35,742 nucleotides of DNA from a virus: positions 1-35,742 of the IMG/VR virus record IMGVR_UViG_3300010368_000038, one strand, 5' to 3'. The position numbers and the translations under genes were made by a program. The notes below the pieces were generated by a model, which saw only the letters and a list, made by a program, of their open reading frames with translations, did not search any database and had not been told where the DNA came from. This document shows positions 9,281-17,479 of this stretch, one piece after another; positions within the stretch are counted from its first letter, which is position 1; every line of letters starts with the position of its first letter.

Positions 9281-10204
9281 ATGAATACATCACAGACTGA
9301 GATTGTAATGAAAGCGTTGCATGGCCATCTAGGGAAGTCAGTGTCACGCAAAAACGGAGAAAGAAGCTTTCATTGTCCGTTTTGTAACCACTACAAGCAA
9401 AAGCTTCAAGTAAACATTGAAACGCAGAAATGGCATTGTTGGGTATGTAACGCAAAGGGGCAGACTATCAACTCTCTTTTACATAAGTCTAACGCACCAA
9501 CCTACACATTTGATGCAGTTAGAGCGGTATATGGTAATGTACACCTAACAAAGATTAAAAAATCGGATACATCCATTACATCACTACCAAAAGAATACAA
9601 ACCACTGTATGTTGCTAAACCGTCACCATATCAAAAAAATGCAATGCACTATGCTATTCACAAAAGAGGATTATCACCAGTAGATATTGTAAAGCATGAA
9701 ATAGGATACTGCGAATCAGGCCCTTACGGAGGAATGCTAATTGTTCCAAGTTATGATGAGGACGGCTTCTTAAACTATTTCATAGGTCGTAGCTTTTACG
9801 ACACACCACTAAAACACAAGAATCCATCTGTATCTAAGGATGTAATTGGTTTTGGAAGCAACATAAACTGGAGTGAACCAATTGTGATTGTCGAAGGGGC
9901 TTATGATGCGATCACTACAAGAAGAAATGCAATACCATTATTTGGTAAAAAGATACTACCAACACTGAGAGCACGTATATTAAAAGAGCGTCCTCCTAAA
10001 CTATACCTTGCACTAGATTCGGATGCATATAAGGACAGCTACAGTGAAATTGAGTATTTTATAAACAACGGACTTGATGTCTATTATGTAAATTTGCAAG
10101 ATAAAGATCCAAACGAAACAGGACACGAAGGTATGTTAAACGCAATACAAAACGCTAATCAAATAACATTCTTTGATCTTATTCAATTTAAAATAAACTT
10201 ATGA
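9281..10204 (+). CDS. DNA primase (CHC2 zinc finger + TOPRIM), gp61-like
   Basis: This protein would make RNA primers for lagging-strand synthesis at the phage replisome. The N-terminus holds a CHC2-type zinc finger with cysteines at about 32, 35, 53 and 56 (HCPFC, then WHCWVC). A TOPRIM domain follows, with the acidic motif VEGAYDA near residue 204 and LALDSDAYKDS near 243. At 307 residues it is close to T4 gp61 (342) and has no helicase domain, so a separate gp41-like helicase is expected elsewhere. The stop overlaps the start of the next gene (ATGA), implying coupled translation with the recombination nuclease. Family assignment is firm; the exact T4 orthology is inferred. Confidence 0.85.
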   Translation: MNTSQTEIVMKALHGHLGKSVSRKNGERSFHCPFCNHYKQKLQVNIETQKWHCWVCNAKGQTINSLLHKSNAPTYTFDAVRAVYGNVHLTKIKKSDTSITSLPKEYKPLYVAKPSPYQKNAMHYAIHKRGLSPVDIVKHEIGYCESGPYGGMLIVPSYDEDGFLNYFIGRSFYDTPLKHKNPSVSKDVIGFGSNINWSEPIVIVEGAYDAITTRRNAIPLFGKKILPTLRARILKERPPKLYLALDSDAYKDSYSEIEYFINNGLDVYYVNLQDKDPNETGHEGMLNAIQNANQITFFDLIQFKINL

Positions 10205-13200
10205 TAAACAAAATCAAAAGTAATCTCAAACAAGTAGATTGTATATTTCATATAGCAGATGTACATATACGTAACTGGAAGAGACATAAAGAGTTTAAGA
10301 GTGTTTTTGATCGCATGTTCAAAGAGCTTGATAAGTGTCCAGAGAATACAATTGTAACTGTAGGAGGAGACATCGTGCATGCTAAAACAGAGATGAGTCC
10401 GGAACTGATTCGCATGTGCTCTACCTTATTCGAAGGATTAGCTAAACGCTTTCCAACGATAGTAATCACAGGTAATCATGACGCTAATCTCAACAATCCA
10501 CACCGCTTAGATGCACTCACACCTATTGTAGAAGGATTGAACATACCTAACCTATTCTATCTACGTAACTCAGGATTATACAAGATAGGTGACATTGCTG
10601 TGAGTGTGATGTCTTTGCTAGATGCTGAGGAAGATTACGTCACTTACGATAAGATCGACAATCCAGATCAGTATAAGAAGCTAGTTGCGCTATATCATGG
10701 TACAATTGCCAATAGCAAGGTGGATAGTGGACTTGTACTCGAGCATGGACTGGCTTGGGATACATTCGCAGGATTTGACGTAGTACCGCTTGGAGACATA
10801 CATAAACGTCAGGTACTGAGTAAACAAAACCCTGCAATATTCTATCCTGGATCGTTAGTGCAACAAAACTTTGGAGAAGCTTATGATGGCCATGGGTATG
10901 CGATTATAGACCTAACAAAGAAGGATGAGGTACCATACACTTTTCACGATATCGTTAACGATTACGGATATTATACGTTAGATGTAGATAATGGAGTGCT
11001 ACCAGATAACTTACCAATAACAAGCAAGACTAGCTTGCGTATTCGCACAACAAACACAGACGCTGCTCAACTCAAACGTGTACTAGCTACTATTCGTAAG
11101 GAGTACAAAAACAAAGATGCAGTAATAATCAAACTCGATAAACATAACAGTGGAACGAGTGCTGGACTATCTGACGCAACTCTTAATCAAGGTGATATAC
11201 GAAATGTAAGTTATCAGAACGCATTGCTAGAGGAGTATCTAACTGATCAAGGAATAGATCCGGAAATAATCACAAAAACACTACAAATAAACAAGAAACT
11301 CAACCAGGAATTGCAGACCCTAGACATAGCACGCAGTGTAGTGTGGAAACCTAAAAAGTTTGCATTTAGCAATATGTTTAGCTATGGAGAGGGTAACGAG
11401 ATCGACTTTTCAACAAAGAGTGGAACTTGTGGTTTATTTGCTCCTAACCACATGGGAAAGTCTGCTGCGCTAGACGCTTTGTGTTTTTGCTTATTTGACC
11501 AATCATTTAGAGCTAAGTCTGCTGATCAAGTGCTCAACAGAAAGAAAGAAGAGTTCGAGTGTACTTTCAACTTTGAGCTGGAAGGAACGGATTATTTTAT
11601 TCACAAAAAGGCATTCAAGTACAAACACGGTGCGTTGAAGGGTAGGCTGCGTGTAGAGATAGATTTTTGGATGATTAACGAGAACGGCGATCAGGTATCC
11701 CTTAACGGAGAGCAGAGACGTGATACTGACAAGATCATTCAATCCTATGTTGGAACTTTTGATAACTTTATATTAACAGCATTATCGCTACAAGGTAACG
11801 ACTCTAACTTTATAGATAAGACACAAAGTGAGAGAAAGGATTTGTTAGCTAACTTTCTCGACGTAACCATATTTGATCAGCTATACGACTTAGCAAATAA
11901 AAACAATAGAAAGGCTGCAATTACTTTAGAAGAGTATCAAAAGCAAGATTTTGAAACAAAACTAGGTGATGCAGAAAAGGATTTTGATATATACAAAACA
12001 AAGCATGAGGAGGCAGAAAAAGAGCTTACTCATGCTAAGAACGTAATGCAAGAAATCAATGATGAATTGATGGAATTAAACAAAGAGCTTCAAGCGTGTA
12101 AGGGTGATGATTTAGATATTGACCAATTAAACAAAGACCTAGATACAACACAAACACAACTAGACAAGTATGAAGCCTTAAAGAAGGTATCGACTGAAAA
12201 GTGGGAAGCTGCAAAGAAGAAATTAACTGGATTAGAGAGTGACAAAGAGCGAGCACTTAACTCCTTTGATGCAAGCCTCTACAACGACTACCAATCCGAG
12301 TTAGGAGCTATGGTCATGTTAGATAAAGAGTTAGACACAATGAAACTCACAATCAAAAATAAGCTAGAAAAGCTCGAAAAATTAAACCAACACGAATATG
12401 ATCCAAACTGCTCTTATTGTACTTCAAACGTATTTGTCCAAGATGCAATAAAGACAAAGCAGGAGCTTGAACAAGACAAGCAGACGGTAGCTGACTTTCT
12501 ACAAAAGCGTAATAGGGTGGTTGAGTTTCTCGAGAAAAACAAAGAAATTCAAGACCAAGCTGACTACATAAACAATCTAGCTACACAATACAATGCAGCT
12601 CGAGCCGATAAAAGCGATGCCGAGACAGCATACGAAAAAATCAAATCACTGATAACGCGAGAAAAGTCAACAATCAAGCGTATTAACGGTGACATTAAGC
12701 TATACAACGAGTCGCGTGTGATTATTGAGAGTAATGAAAGAATCCAAAATCAGATCAGTGAAGTCAACAAAAAAAAGAATAAGCATGCCATTGTTGTGTC
12801 CAAGCTAGATAAGGAGGAGAAGGATTATTATGGTAAGATGGAAGTATCGGCTAGCACAATCGCAGAGTGTAACCGTACAATTGAACGAATGAAGGAGCTG
12901 CTAGAAGAACAAGATGCCTACAACGCATACTGCAAAGCTATGTACAAAGATGGTATTCCCTACCAATTAATAAGCAAAGCAGTACCATATATTCAACACC
13001 ACACTAATCTAACATTAAATCAGATCACAGACTTTGAGGTAGAGTTAGAAACGGATGGAAAGAATATCAACGCATTCATAATGTATGACGACGATAAGTG
13101 GCCATTAGAGCTGAGTTCGGGGATGGAGAGGTTCCTAGCATCCATTGCAATTCGTATAGCATTGATAAAAGTAACGAACCTACCAAAACCGGATTTCATT

Positions 13201-13386
13201 GCAATTGACGAAGGGCTTGGAGTGTTGGACAGCACTAATCTCAACTCAATGCATACGTTATTTACGAGCATGAAAGACACATTCAGATTCAGCTTAGTAA
13301 TATCACATATTGATATTGTTCGTGATATGGTTGACACTATAATAAGCGTTGACAAGAAAGGTGATCATTCGTATATAAACTGTTAG
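10201..13386 (+). CDS. Fused gp47-gp46 (Mre11/Rad50, SbcD/SbcC) recombination nuclease
   Basis: One 1,061-residue chain carries both halves of the complex. Residues 1-370 form a calcineurin-like phosphoesterase (D20-x-H22, GGD near 57, GNHD at 91-94, GDIH near 200), the Mre11/SbcD/gp47 part. A Rad50/SbcC/gp46-type ATPase follows: Walker A APNHMGKS near 414-421, a long coiled coil (about 560-930) broken by a CxxC zinc hook (CSYC near 737-740), the ABC signature SSGMERF near 972, and Walker B FIAIDEGLG near 999. The complex resects DNA ends for recombination-dependent replication and may degrade host DNA. In T4 these are two genes, 47 and 46. I see no stop or frameshift, and both active sites look intact. 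Confidence 0.9.
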   Translation: MINKIKSNLKQVDCIFHIADVHIRNWKRHKEFKSVFDRMFKELDKCPENTIVTVGGDIVHAKTEMSPELIRMCSTLFEGLAKRFPTIVITGNHDANLNNPHRLDALTPIVEGLNIPNLFYLRNSGLYKIGDIAVSVMSLLDAEEDYVTYDKIDNPDQYKKLVALYHGTIANSKVDSGLVLEHGLAWDTFAGFDVVPLGDIHKRQVLSKQNPAIFYPGSLVQQNFGEAYDGHGYAIIDLTKKDEVPYTFHDIVNDYGYYTLDVDNGVLPDNLPITSKTSLRIRTTNTDAAQLKRVLATIRKEYKNKDAVIIKLDKHNSGTSAGLSDATLNQGDIRNVSYQNALLEEYLTDQGIDPEIITKTLQINKKLNQELQTLDIARSVVWKPKKFAFSNMFSYGEGNEIDFSTKSGTCGLFAPNHMGKSAALDALCFCLFDQSFRAKSADQVLNRKKEEFECTFNFELEGTDYFIHKKAFKYKHGALKGRLRVEIDFWMINENGDQVSLNGEQRRDTDKIIQSYVGTFDNFILTALSLQGNDSNFIDKTQSERKDLLANFLDVTIFDQLYDLANKNNRKAAITLEEYQKQDFETKLGDAEKDFDIYKTKHEEAEKELTHAKNVMQEINDELMELNKELQACKGDDLDIDQLNKDLDTTQTQLDKYEALKKVSTEKWEAAKKKLTGLESDKERALNSFDASLYNDYQSELGAMVMLDKELDTMKLTIKNKLEKLEKLNQHEYDPNCSYCTSNVFVQDAIKTKQELEQDKQTVADFLQKRNRVVEFLEKNKEIQDQADYINNLATQYNAARADKSDAETAYEKIKSLITREKSTIKRINGDIKLYNESRVIIESNERIQNQISEVNKKKNKHAIVVSKLDKEEKDYYGKMEVSASTIAECNRTIERMKELLEEQDAYNAYCKAMYKDGIPYQLISKAVPYIQHHTNLTLNQITDFEVELETDGKNINAFIMYDDDKWPLELSSGMERFLASIAIRIALIKVTNLPKPDFIAIDEGLGVLDSTNLNSMHTLFTSMKDTFRFSLVISHIDIVRDMVDTIISVDKKGDHSYINC

Positions 13387-13391
13387 CATAC

Positions 13392-13399
13392 TATTTATA
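13392..13399 (+). promoter_or_regulatory. TATTTATA motif inside a perfect palindrome
   Basis: The motif is the centre of ATACTATTTATAGTAT (13388-13403), with 7-base arms around TT. The palindrome touches the ATG at 13404. It could be a promoter, an operator-like site or an mRNA hairpin at the start codon. Confidence 0.5.
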
Positions 13400-13403
13400 G
13401 TAT

Positions 13404-15533
13404 ATGAGCTTACTATCTTTCTATAAGCAACCACAACCACGTGGATATGATCAAGGGCAGTACCTTATTGAAGATACTAGCACCAACTCACCCGACTACT
13501 TTGAGGTAACACAGTTTCCAGATGTAGTGGGTGGAGGGCGTTATTTGATTAAGCTAAAAGGTAATGGAATTAATCTACGTACAAACTCCTCAATCGACGT
13601 TGAGGTAATAGATGCAGAAGGAAACAATATGTTTGCAGAAGTTGTCGATTATGTAGATAGATTTGATGATTATTACATTACGTTAGAGGTGTATGACCAA
13701 ACACCAAGAGGATTGGCTACTGTATATCTGGTTGGTGAAGCGGTTGTTGATCTTGAAGGTAATTCCATACAACCAACTACGCAAGAGCAGTACAACGTGA
13801 GATGGTCACGAACAATCAATGTACTACCTTTTGAACGTAACACAGCAGAACTTGTATTTAACAATCCACCTCAGGTTGATATTATCCAAGTAACAACACC
13901 AGAAAAGGAGTTCATAGCAGCTGAAACTACAGCAAGCATCTATTCAGTTTATACATCAAGCGTTGATGACTATACTATTGTGTCTGCAAACTTTAAGGGA
14001 TACGATAGAGACTTTGGATCTGGAAAAGGTATTTTAGATACAAGATTACAGAGTCTACTACTTAACCCTCTACAAAAACCATCAACTAATAATTCAGTAA
14101 ACTCATCAGTGAGAGGACGATCCACTGAAATCCAAAACGGATACATTAGAGAGCTTACTTCAAGATTTAATACAGTAGTAAAGTCAGCAGATCGGACAAT
14201 CCAAAAAGACTTTTTAGGAGGAAGGTTTGAGTTCTTTAGTTCGGAAAGCACACCAAAGGTACTTGAACCAACCCTACCAAGTAACTATGTGGTATCAGGA
14301 AGCACGGCTGGACAGCTTACTTTATTCAATGCTGACATCATTGAAGTGATGACAGATACAGAAATGAGAATATCAGAGCCTATCGAGATAACTACGCTTG
14401 ACACAAATATATCAAGGCGAGGATATACAACAAAGCAACGATACCGAAAAGCATCAAACTTCACAGGAAGTATAACATATCTACCATCTGATGCGGCTTT
14501 TGTTACAAGCTCAACTGTGAGTCAATCATATTTAGAAACCACTTTTAGCGATCTCAAACCAATTAGTGGTGAAGTGTATCGTATTAAAACTTACTACAAA
14601 AGAGGAACCTCAACTGGAGATTTCAAATTAATATACGATGCAGTAGTAACGCCAGTTGAATATTTAACAGACGCTCAGTTTCCAAACCAAACGACATACG
14701 CAAAACGAGACTCTGACTTCAGACTTATAGGACATTTTACAGCAGATGAGATTGCAAATGATTACTGGGAGTACCTGGTAGAAACGCCAAGAGCAATCTA
14801 TCCTGGATTTACACCGACTATTAACAGTTCATCGTTGCACGAAAGCTTGCCAATTGAGTGTAGCTATACACACTCTGGATTACTAGCACCACAGTTTAAT
14901 CAAAATTACAACGAGGGTCAGATATACACTCTAGCTTTTAATGTAACAATGGATGCCAACACAGAGCTTGAGATTTACATGAATAGTGATCCATTAAGCA
15001 CAAACACAGTAATACCTCAGACATATACCAGAGCGTTTATTAAAGATCCAAACCTAGAGAAGAATAGGTACTCAGACGGCAGTAATAGGTTTGGAAAGTT
15101 TGTAGGTAGAATACAAAACAAAAGAGGTACCAATAAGTATTACGGTAGAGTTGAGTTTGATTTTACAACAGATGCTGCAGGATTAGGAAGACCAGTGTTT
15201 AGATCCAAATCAATTGACTATACAGACATAACCGGCAATGTATATGTGAGCGAGATCAGCATAAAGCCGTTAGCAATAAATGGATTCTCACCAAATCTAG
15301 TGCAATACCAAATACCATTCAACACTGAGATAGATGAGATACTAACAATATCACAATCGTTGGATTTTAAGATTGAGTATTTTGATTACACTGGAAAGCA
15401 GTCGGAGTTCGTTACATACATAAACGATTTGCAGGTAAACATAAAAACAGACATACCATCCAACACCTGCCAAGCACAAACAACAGACTTTATGATGATT
15501 GTAAGAGGAGTAGAAGACGGTTTAACTTCATAA
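13404..15533 (+). CDS. Predicted structural (tail/baseplate) protein, 709 residues
   Basis: The protein starts at ATG 13404 as MSLLSFYKQPQPRGYDQGQY. Residues 30-160 look like one or two Ig-like beta domains (YLIKLKGNGINLRTNSSIDV, then a YITLEVYD strand), reminiscent of proteins beginning with a surface-fibre attachment unit. The rest is Thr/Ser-rich beta sequence. There is no signal peptide, membrane helix or enzyme motif. It is followed after three bases by another structural gene. Composition matches the first genes of the window, so it likely belongs to the same tail/fibre set interrupted by the DNA-metabolism island. Specific role unrecognised. Confidence 0.55.
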   Translation: MSLLSFYKQPQPRGYDQGQYLIEDTSTNSPDYFEVTQFPDVVGGGRYLIKLKGNGINLRTNSSIDVEVIDAEGNNMFAEVVDYVDRFDDYYITLEVYDQTPRGLATVYLVGEAVVDLEGNSIQPTTQEQYNVRWSRTINVLPFERNTAELVFNNPPQVDIIQVTTPEKEFIAAETTASIYSVYTSSVDDYTIVSANFKGYDRDFGSGKGILDTRLQSLLLNPLQKPSTNNSVNSSVRGRSTEIQNGYIRELTSRFNTVVKSADRTIQKDFLGGRFEFFSSESTPKVLEPTLPSNYVVSGSTAGQLTLFNADIIEVMTDTEMRISEPIEITTLDTNISRRGYTTKQRYRKASNFTGSITYLPSDAAFVTSSTVSQSYLETTFSDLKPISGEVYRIKTYYKRGTSTGDFKLIYDAVVTPVEYLTDAQFPNQTTYAKRDSDFRLIGHFTADEIANDYWEYLVETPRAIYPGFTPTINSSSLHESLPIECSYTHSGLLAPQFNQNYNEGQIYTLAFNVTMDANTELEIYMNSDPLSTNTVIPQTYTRAFIKDPNLEKNRYSDGSNRFGKFVGRIQNKRGTNKYYGRVEFDFTTDAAGLGRPVFRSKSIDYTDITGNVYVSEISIKPLAINGFSPNLVQYQIPFNTEIDEILTISQSLDFKIEYFDYTGKQSEFVTYINDLQVNIKTDIPSNTCQAQTTDFMMIVRGVEDGLTS

Positions 15534-15536
15534 AAC

Positions 15537-16937
15537 ATGGCAAAAATAAAACAATACGCATTTGGTCACGCTTTTAATTTTTTTTACAAATACACACCTT
15601 CGGGTAGTGATTTGCTAACATCCGGATGGCCAAATCAAGATCTAGGTTCTACATCCAACCAGACATATGTTCTTAATGGTTACATGAACATGAGCCTGCA
15701 GACAATGCTTACACGACATACAGCTTCATTAAACTCAACTCAAGGAGCTTTGCCGTGGGGAAGTCCAGCAGCTGATTATTTATGGAACGTATTAGTGCCA
15801 TCTGCTTCTGTATCGCAGGAAGAGGTCCCTATATCAGCAAGTTTTAACGCCAATTTTATTACAACGTACACGTTTACATATAACAGTGCCAGTTTTATGT
15901 ATAGTGATTGGGAGCTTCTTCCAGGAGTCGGAGGTTTCGGCTTAACTGAGTACCCTATTACATCTAGCTGGATTGCATACGAACCTAAACTTATCAACTC
16001 AAACAATCAATATAAAATTGTTAGAGAAGATACCACTGGTAGTGCCACCTACTTTCCAGCAACAGTTTATCAAGATGGAGATGGATCACCACTACAACCA
16101 TATGCAACTCCAACTGATTTTGATACAACAGTTCCGCAGTATGCTTATAACCGAGCCCCATCACTAGGAGTTCAAAATCGATACCCTCCTGGATTTGTAC
16201 CAACTACATTTACATATGGAGACTTATCCACCGGATCCTATGATGGTAGATTCTTTGATGTATCAGGAGGCTGTGGAATAACAAGAGCAAGTATAAGTGC
16301 ATCTTTGGTAGAATGGGACAACAATAAAGCAAGCTCACTACTAGTTGCTAGATCGGCAGCAACAGCAGCGTTAAAGAAGAGAAGGTTGTTTTTTCCAACA
16401 ACATCAACTGGGAGTGGGACTACTACAACCTGGTTCGAGTTTGCACCTAGTATGATTGGAATTGGTTCTAATGAATACTTTGATGAAAACGGAGGGATAT
16501 ATAACGTCAAGTTTAATCTCATGCGAGATGTTGCAAATGATTTTTATCCCGATAGTGGTGAAGGTAGTGAGCTGCTAGTGTTTATATTTAATGTACAAAG
16601 CACAATACAGCAATCAGGTAATGCGTCTGAACCTGGCGATATAGGATACTATCCACCCAATAACAACATCATTCGAATAAAGAACACTCCTGCCATGTCA
16701 TTTTTTAATCCAGCAACTGGCTACTTAATTGAGAGTTTTAACATAAACGTTGTACAGTATGGAACAAATGCCCAACTAGTATTTGAAGCTAGTGGAAGTC
16801 TGGGTAGTGAAAAATACTTTGGCTGCATAATTGATGATGTCCAATTCTGTAAAATAGGAGTTTCAACAGACCCAGCTTTAATCAAACCAACAACAATTGG
16901 AGAGGCAATAGCTCCACCTGCGCTTCCAGACCTATAA
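15537..16937 (+). CDS. Predicted structural protein, 466 residues
   Basis: The start at ATG 15537 lies three bases after the previous stop; N-terminus MAKIKQYAFGHAFNFFYKY. It is rich in Tyr, Ser, Thr and Pro, and appears entirely beta-type. The last 200 residues (WFEFAPSMIGIG, then YNVKFNLMRD, LVFEASGSLGSEKYFGC, IIDDVQFCKIG) resemble a carbohydrate-binding jelly roll like those at the ends of tail-fibre and adhesin proteins; that is a visual judgement, not a search result. It sits two bases from the next gene. It is likely a fibre or baseplate appendage, with a receptor-binding role possible but unproven. Confidence 0.5.
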   Translation: MAKIKQYAFGHAFNFFYKYTPSGSDLLTSGWPNQDLGSTSNQTYVLNGYMNMSLQTMLTRHTASLNSTQGALPWGSPAADYLWNVLVPSASVSQEEVPISASFNANFITTYTFTYNSASFMYSDWELLPGVGGFGLTEYPITSSWIAYEPKLINSNNQYKIVREDTTGSATYFPATVYQDGDGSPLQPYATPTDFDTTVPQYAYNRAPSLGVQNRYPPGFVPTTFTYGDLSTGSYDGRFFDVSGGCGITRASISASLVEWDNNKASSLLVARSAATAALKKRRLFFPTTSTGSGTTTTWFEFAPSMIGIGSNEYFDENGGIYNVKFNLMRDVANDFYPDSGEGSELLVFIFNVQSTIQQSGNASEPGDIGYYPPNNNIIRIKNTPAMSFFNPATGYLIESFNINVVQYGTNAQLVFEASGSLGSEKYFGCIIDDVQFCKIGVSTDPALIKPTTIGEAIAPPALPDL

Positions 16938-16939
16938 TT

Positions 16940-17479
16940 ATGATAAACAATAGCAAAATCAGAAACGTACAAACAAAGTTTCCACCAATCGAGGGATTGG
17001 TAAACGGAGAAACTCTAGGTAAGATTAGATTGAAAAATCTATATCCTAGTTGGAATGGAGAGAATGTGAACGACATTAAAGCTAAGCACGATAATAATCC
17101 ATACCTAGTACGCATAGGAACGCCAGGAACAGATAATCAGCTTAAAAACGACAGACTATACTTCATATCACACTACCTTTCCTACAATCCAATCACACAA
17201 GATATCGAAGATCGAGATATCATTACACGACGAGTGATGGATAGGTTGTATGTAGGACAGACGACTTTAGAGGGGGATTATGATAACTATAAAATGTTTG
17301 TTAATGGCAACATAGTAGCAAATGATATGTTTCTAACACAAAGCGATAAGATCAGCAAAGTATCGTTAACCAAGTTAGTAGTAAAGCTGCTCGATAGAGT
17401 GGATCAGCTTTCAAAAGAAGTAGCGCAATTGAAGGTTAAAACGAAAACGAAGCCTATTTATACAAAAGATTCTAATTAG
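16940..17479 (+). CDS. Small fibre-like structural protein with C-terminal coiled coil
   Basis: The protein has 179 residues. The middle contains DNYKMFVNGNIVANDMFLT, the kind of VNGNIxAxxx segment that often marks the end of trimeric phage fibre domains. After it comes a heptad-rich helix (LTKLVVKLLDRVDQLSKEVA, residues about 145-172) fit for trimerisation. The N-terminus is basic and polar with no signal. It closes a run of three structural genes with almost no spacing. The recurrent promoter-like motif lies inside its last codons (17455-17462), so the next unit's signal is embedded in this gene. Fibre or connector role is inference. Confidence 0.45.
   Translation: MINNSKIRNVQTKFPPIEGLVNGETLGKIRLKNLYPSWNGENVNDIKAKHDNNPYLVRIGTPGTDNQLKNDRLYFISHYLSYNPITQDIEDRDIITRRVMDRLYVGQTTLEGDYDNYKMFVNGNIVANDMFLTQSDKISKVSLTKLVVKLLDRVDQLSKEVAQLKVKTKTKPIYTKDSN
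17455..17462 (+). promoter_or_regulatory. TATTTATA motif within the 3' end of a coding sequence
   Basis: An exact AGCCTATTTATA copy (17451-17462) encodes part of the C-terminal KPIYTK segment and lies 17 bases before the ATG at 17480. A 12-mer match in coding sequence just before a new gene block argues for selection on the motif itself. Confidence 0.5.

Noticed and set aside
15973-16167. Alternative + strand frame inside a structural gene
   Set aside because: It overlaps fully with the better-supported long frame and has unusual His/Gln-rich composition.
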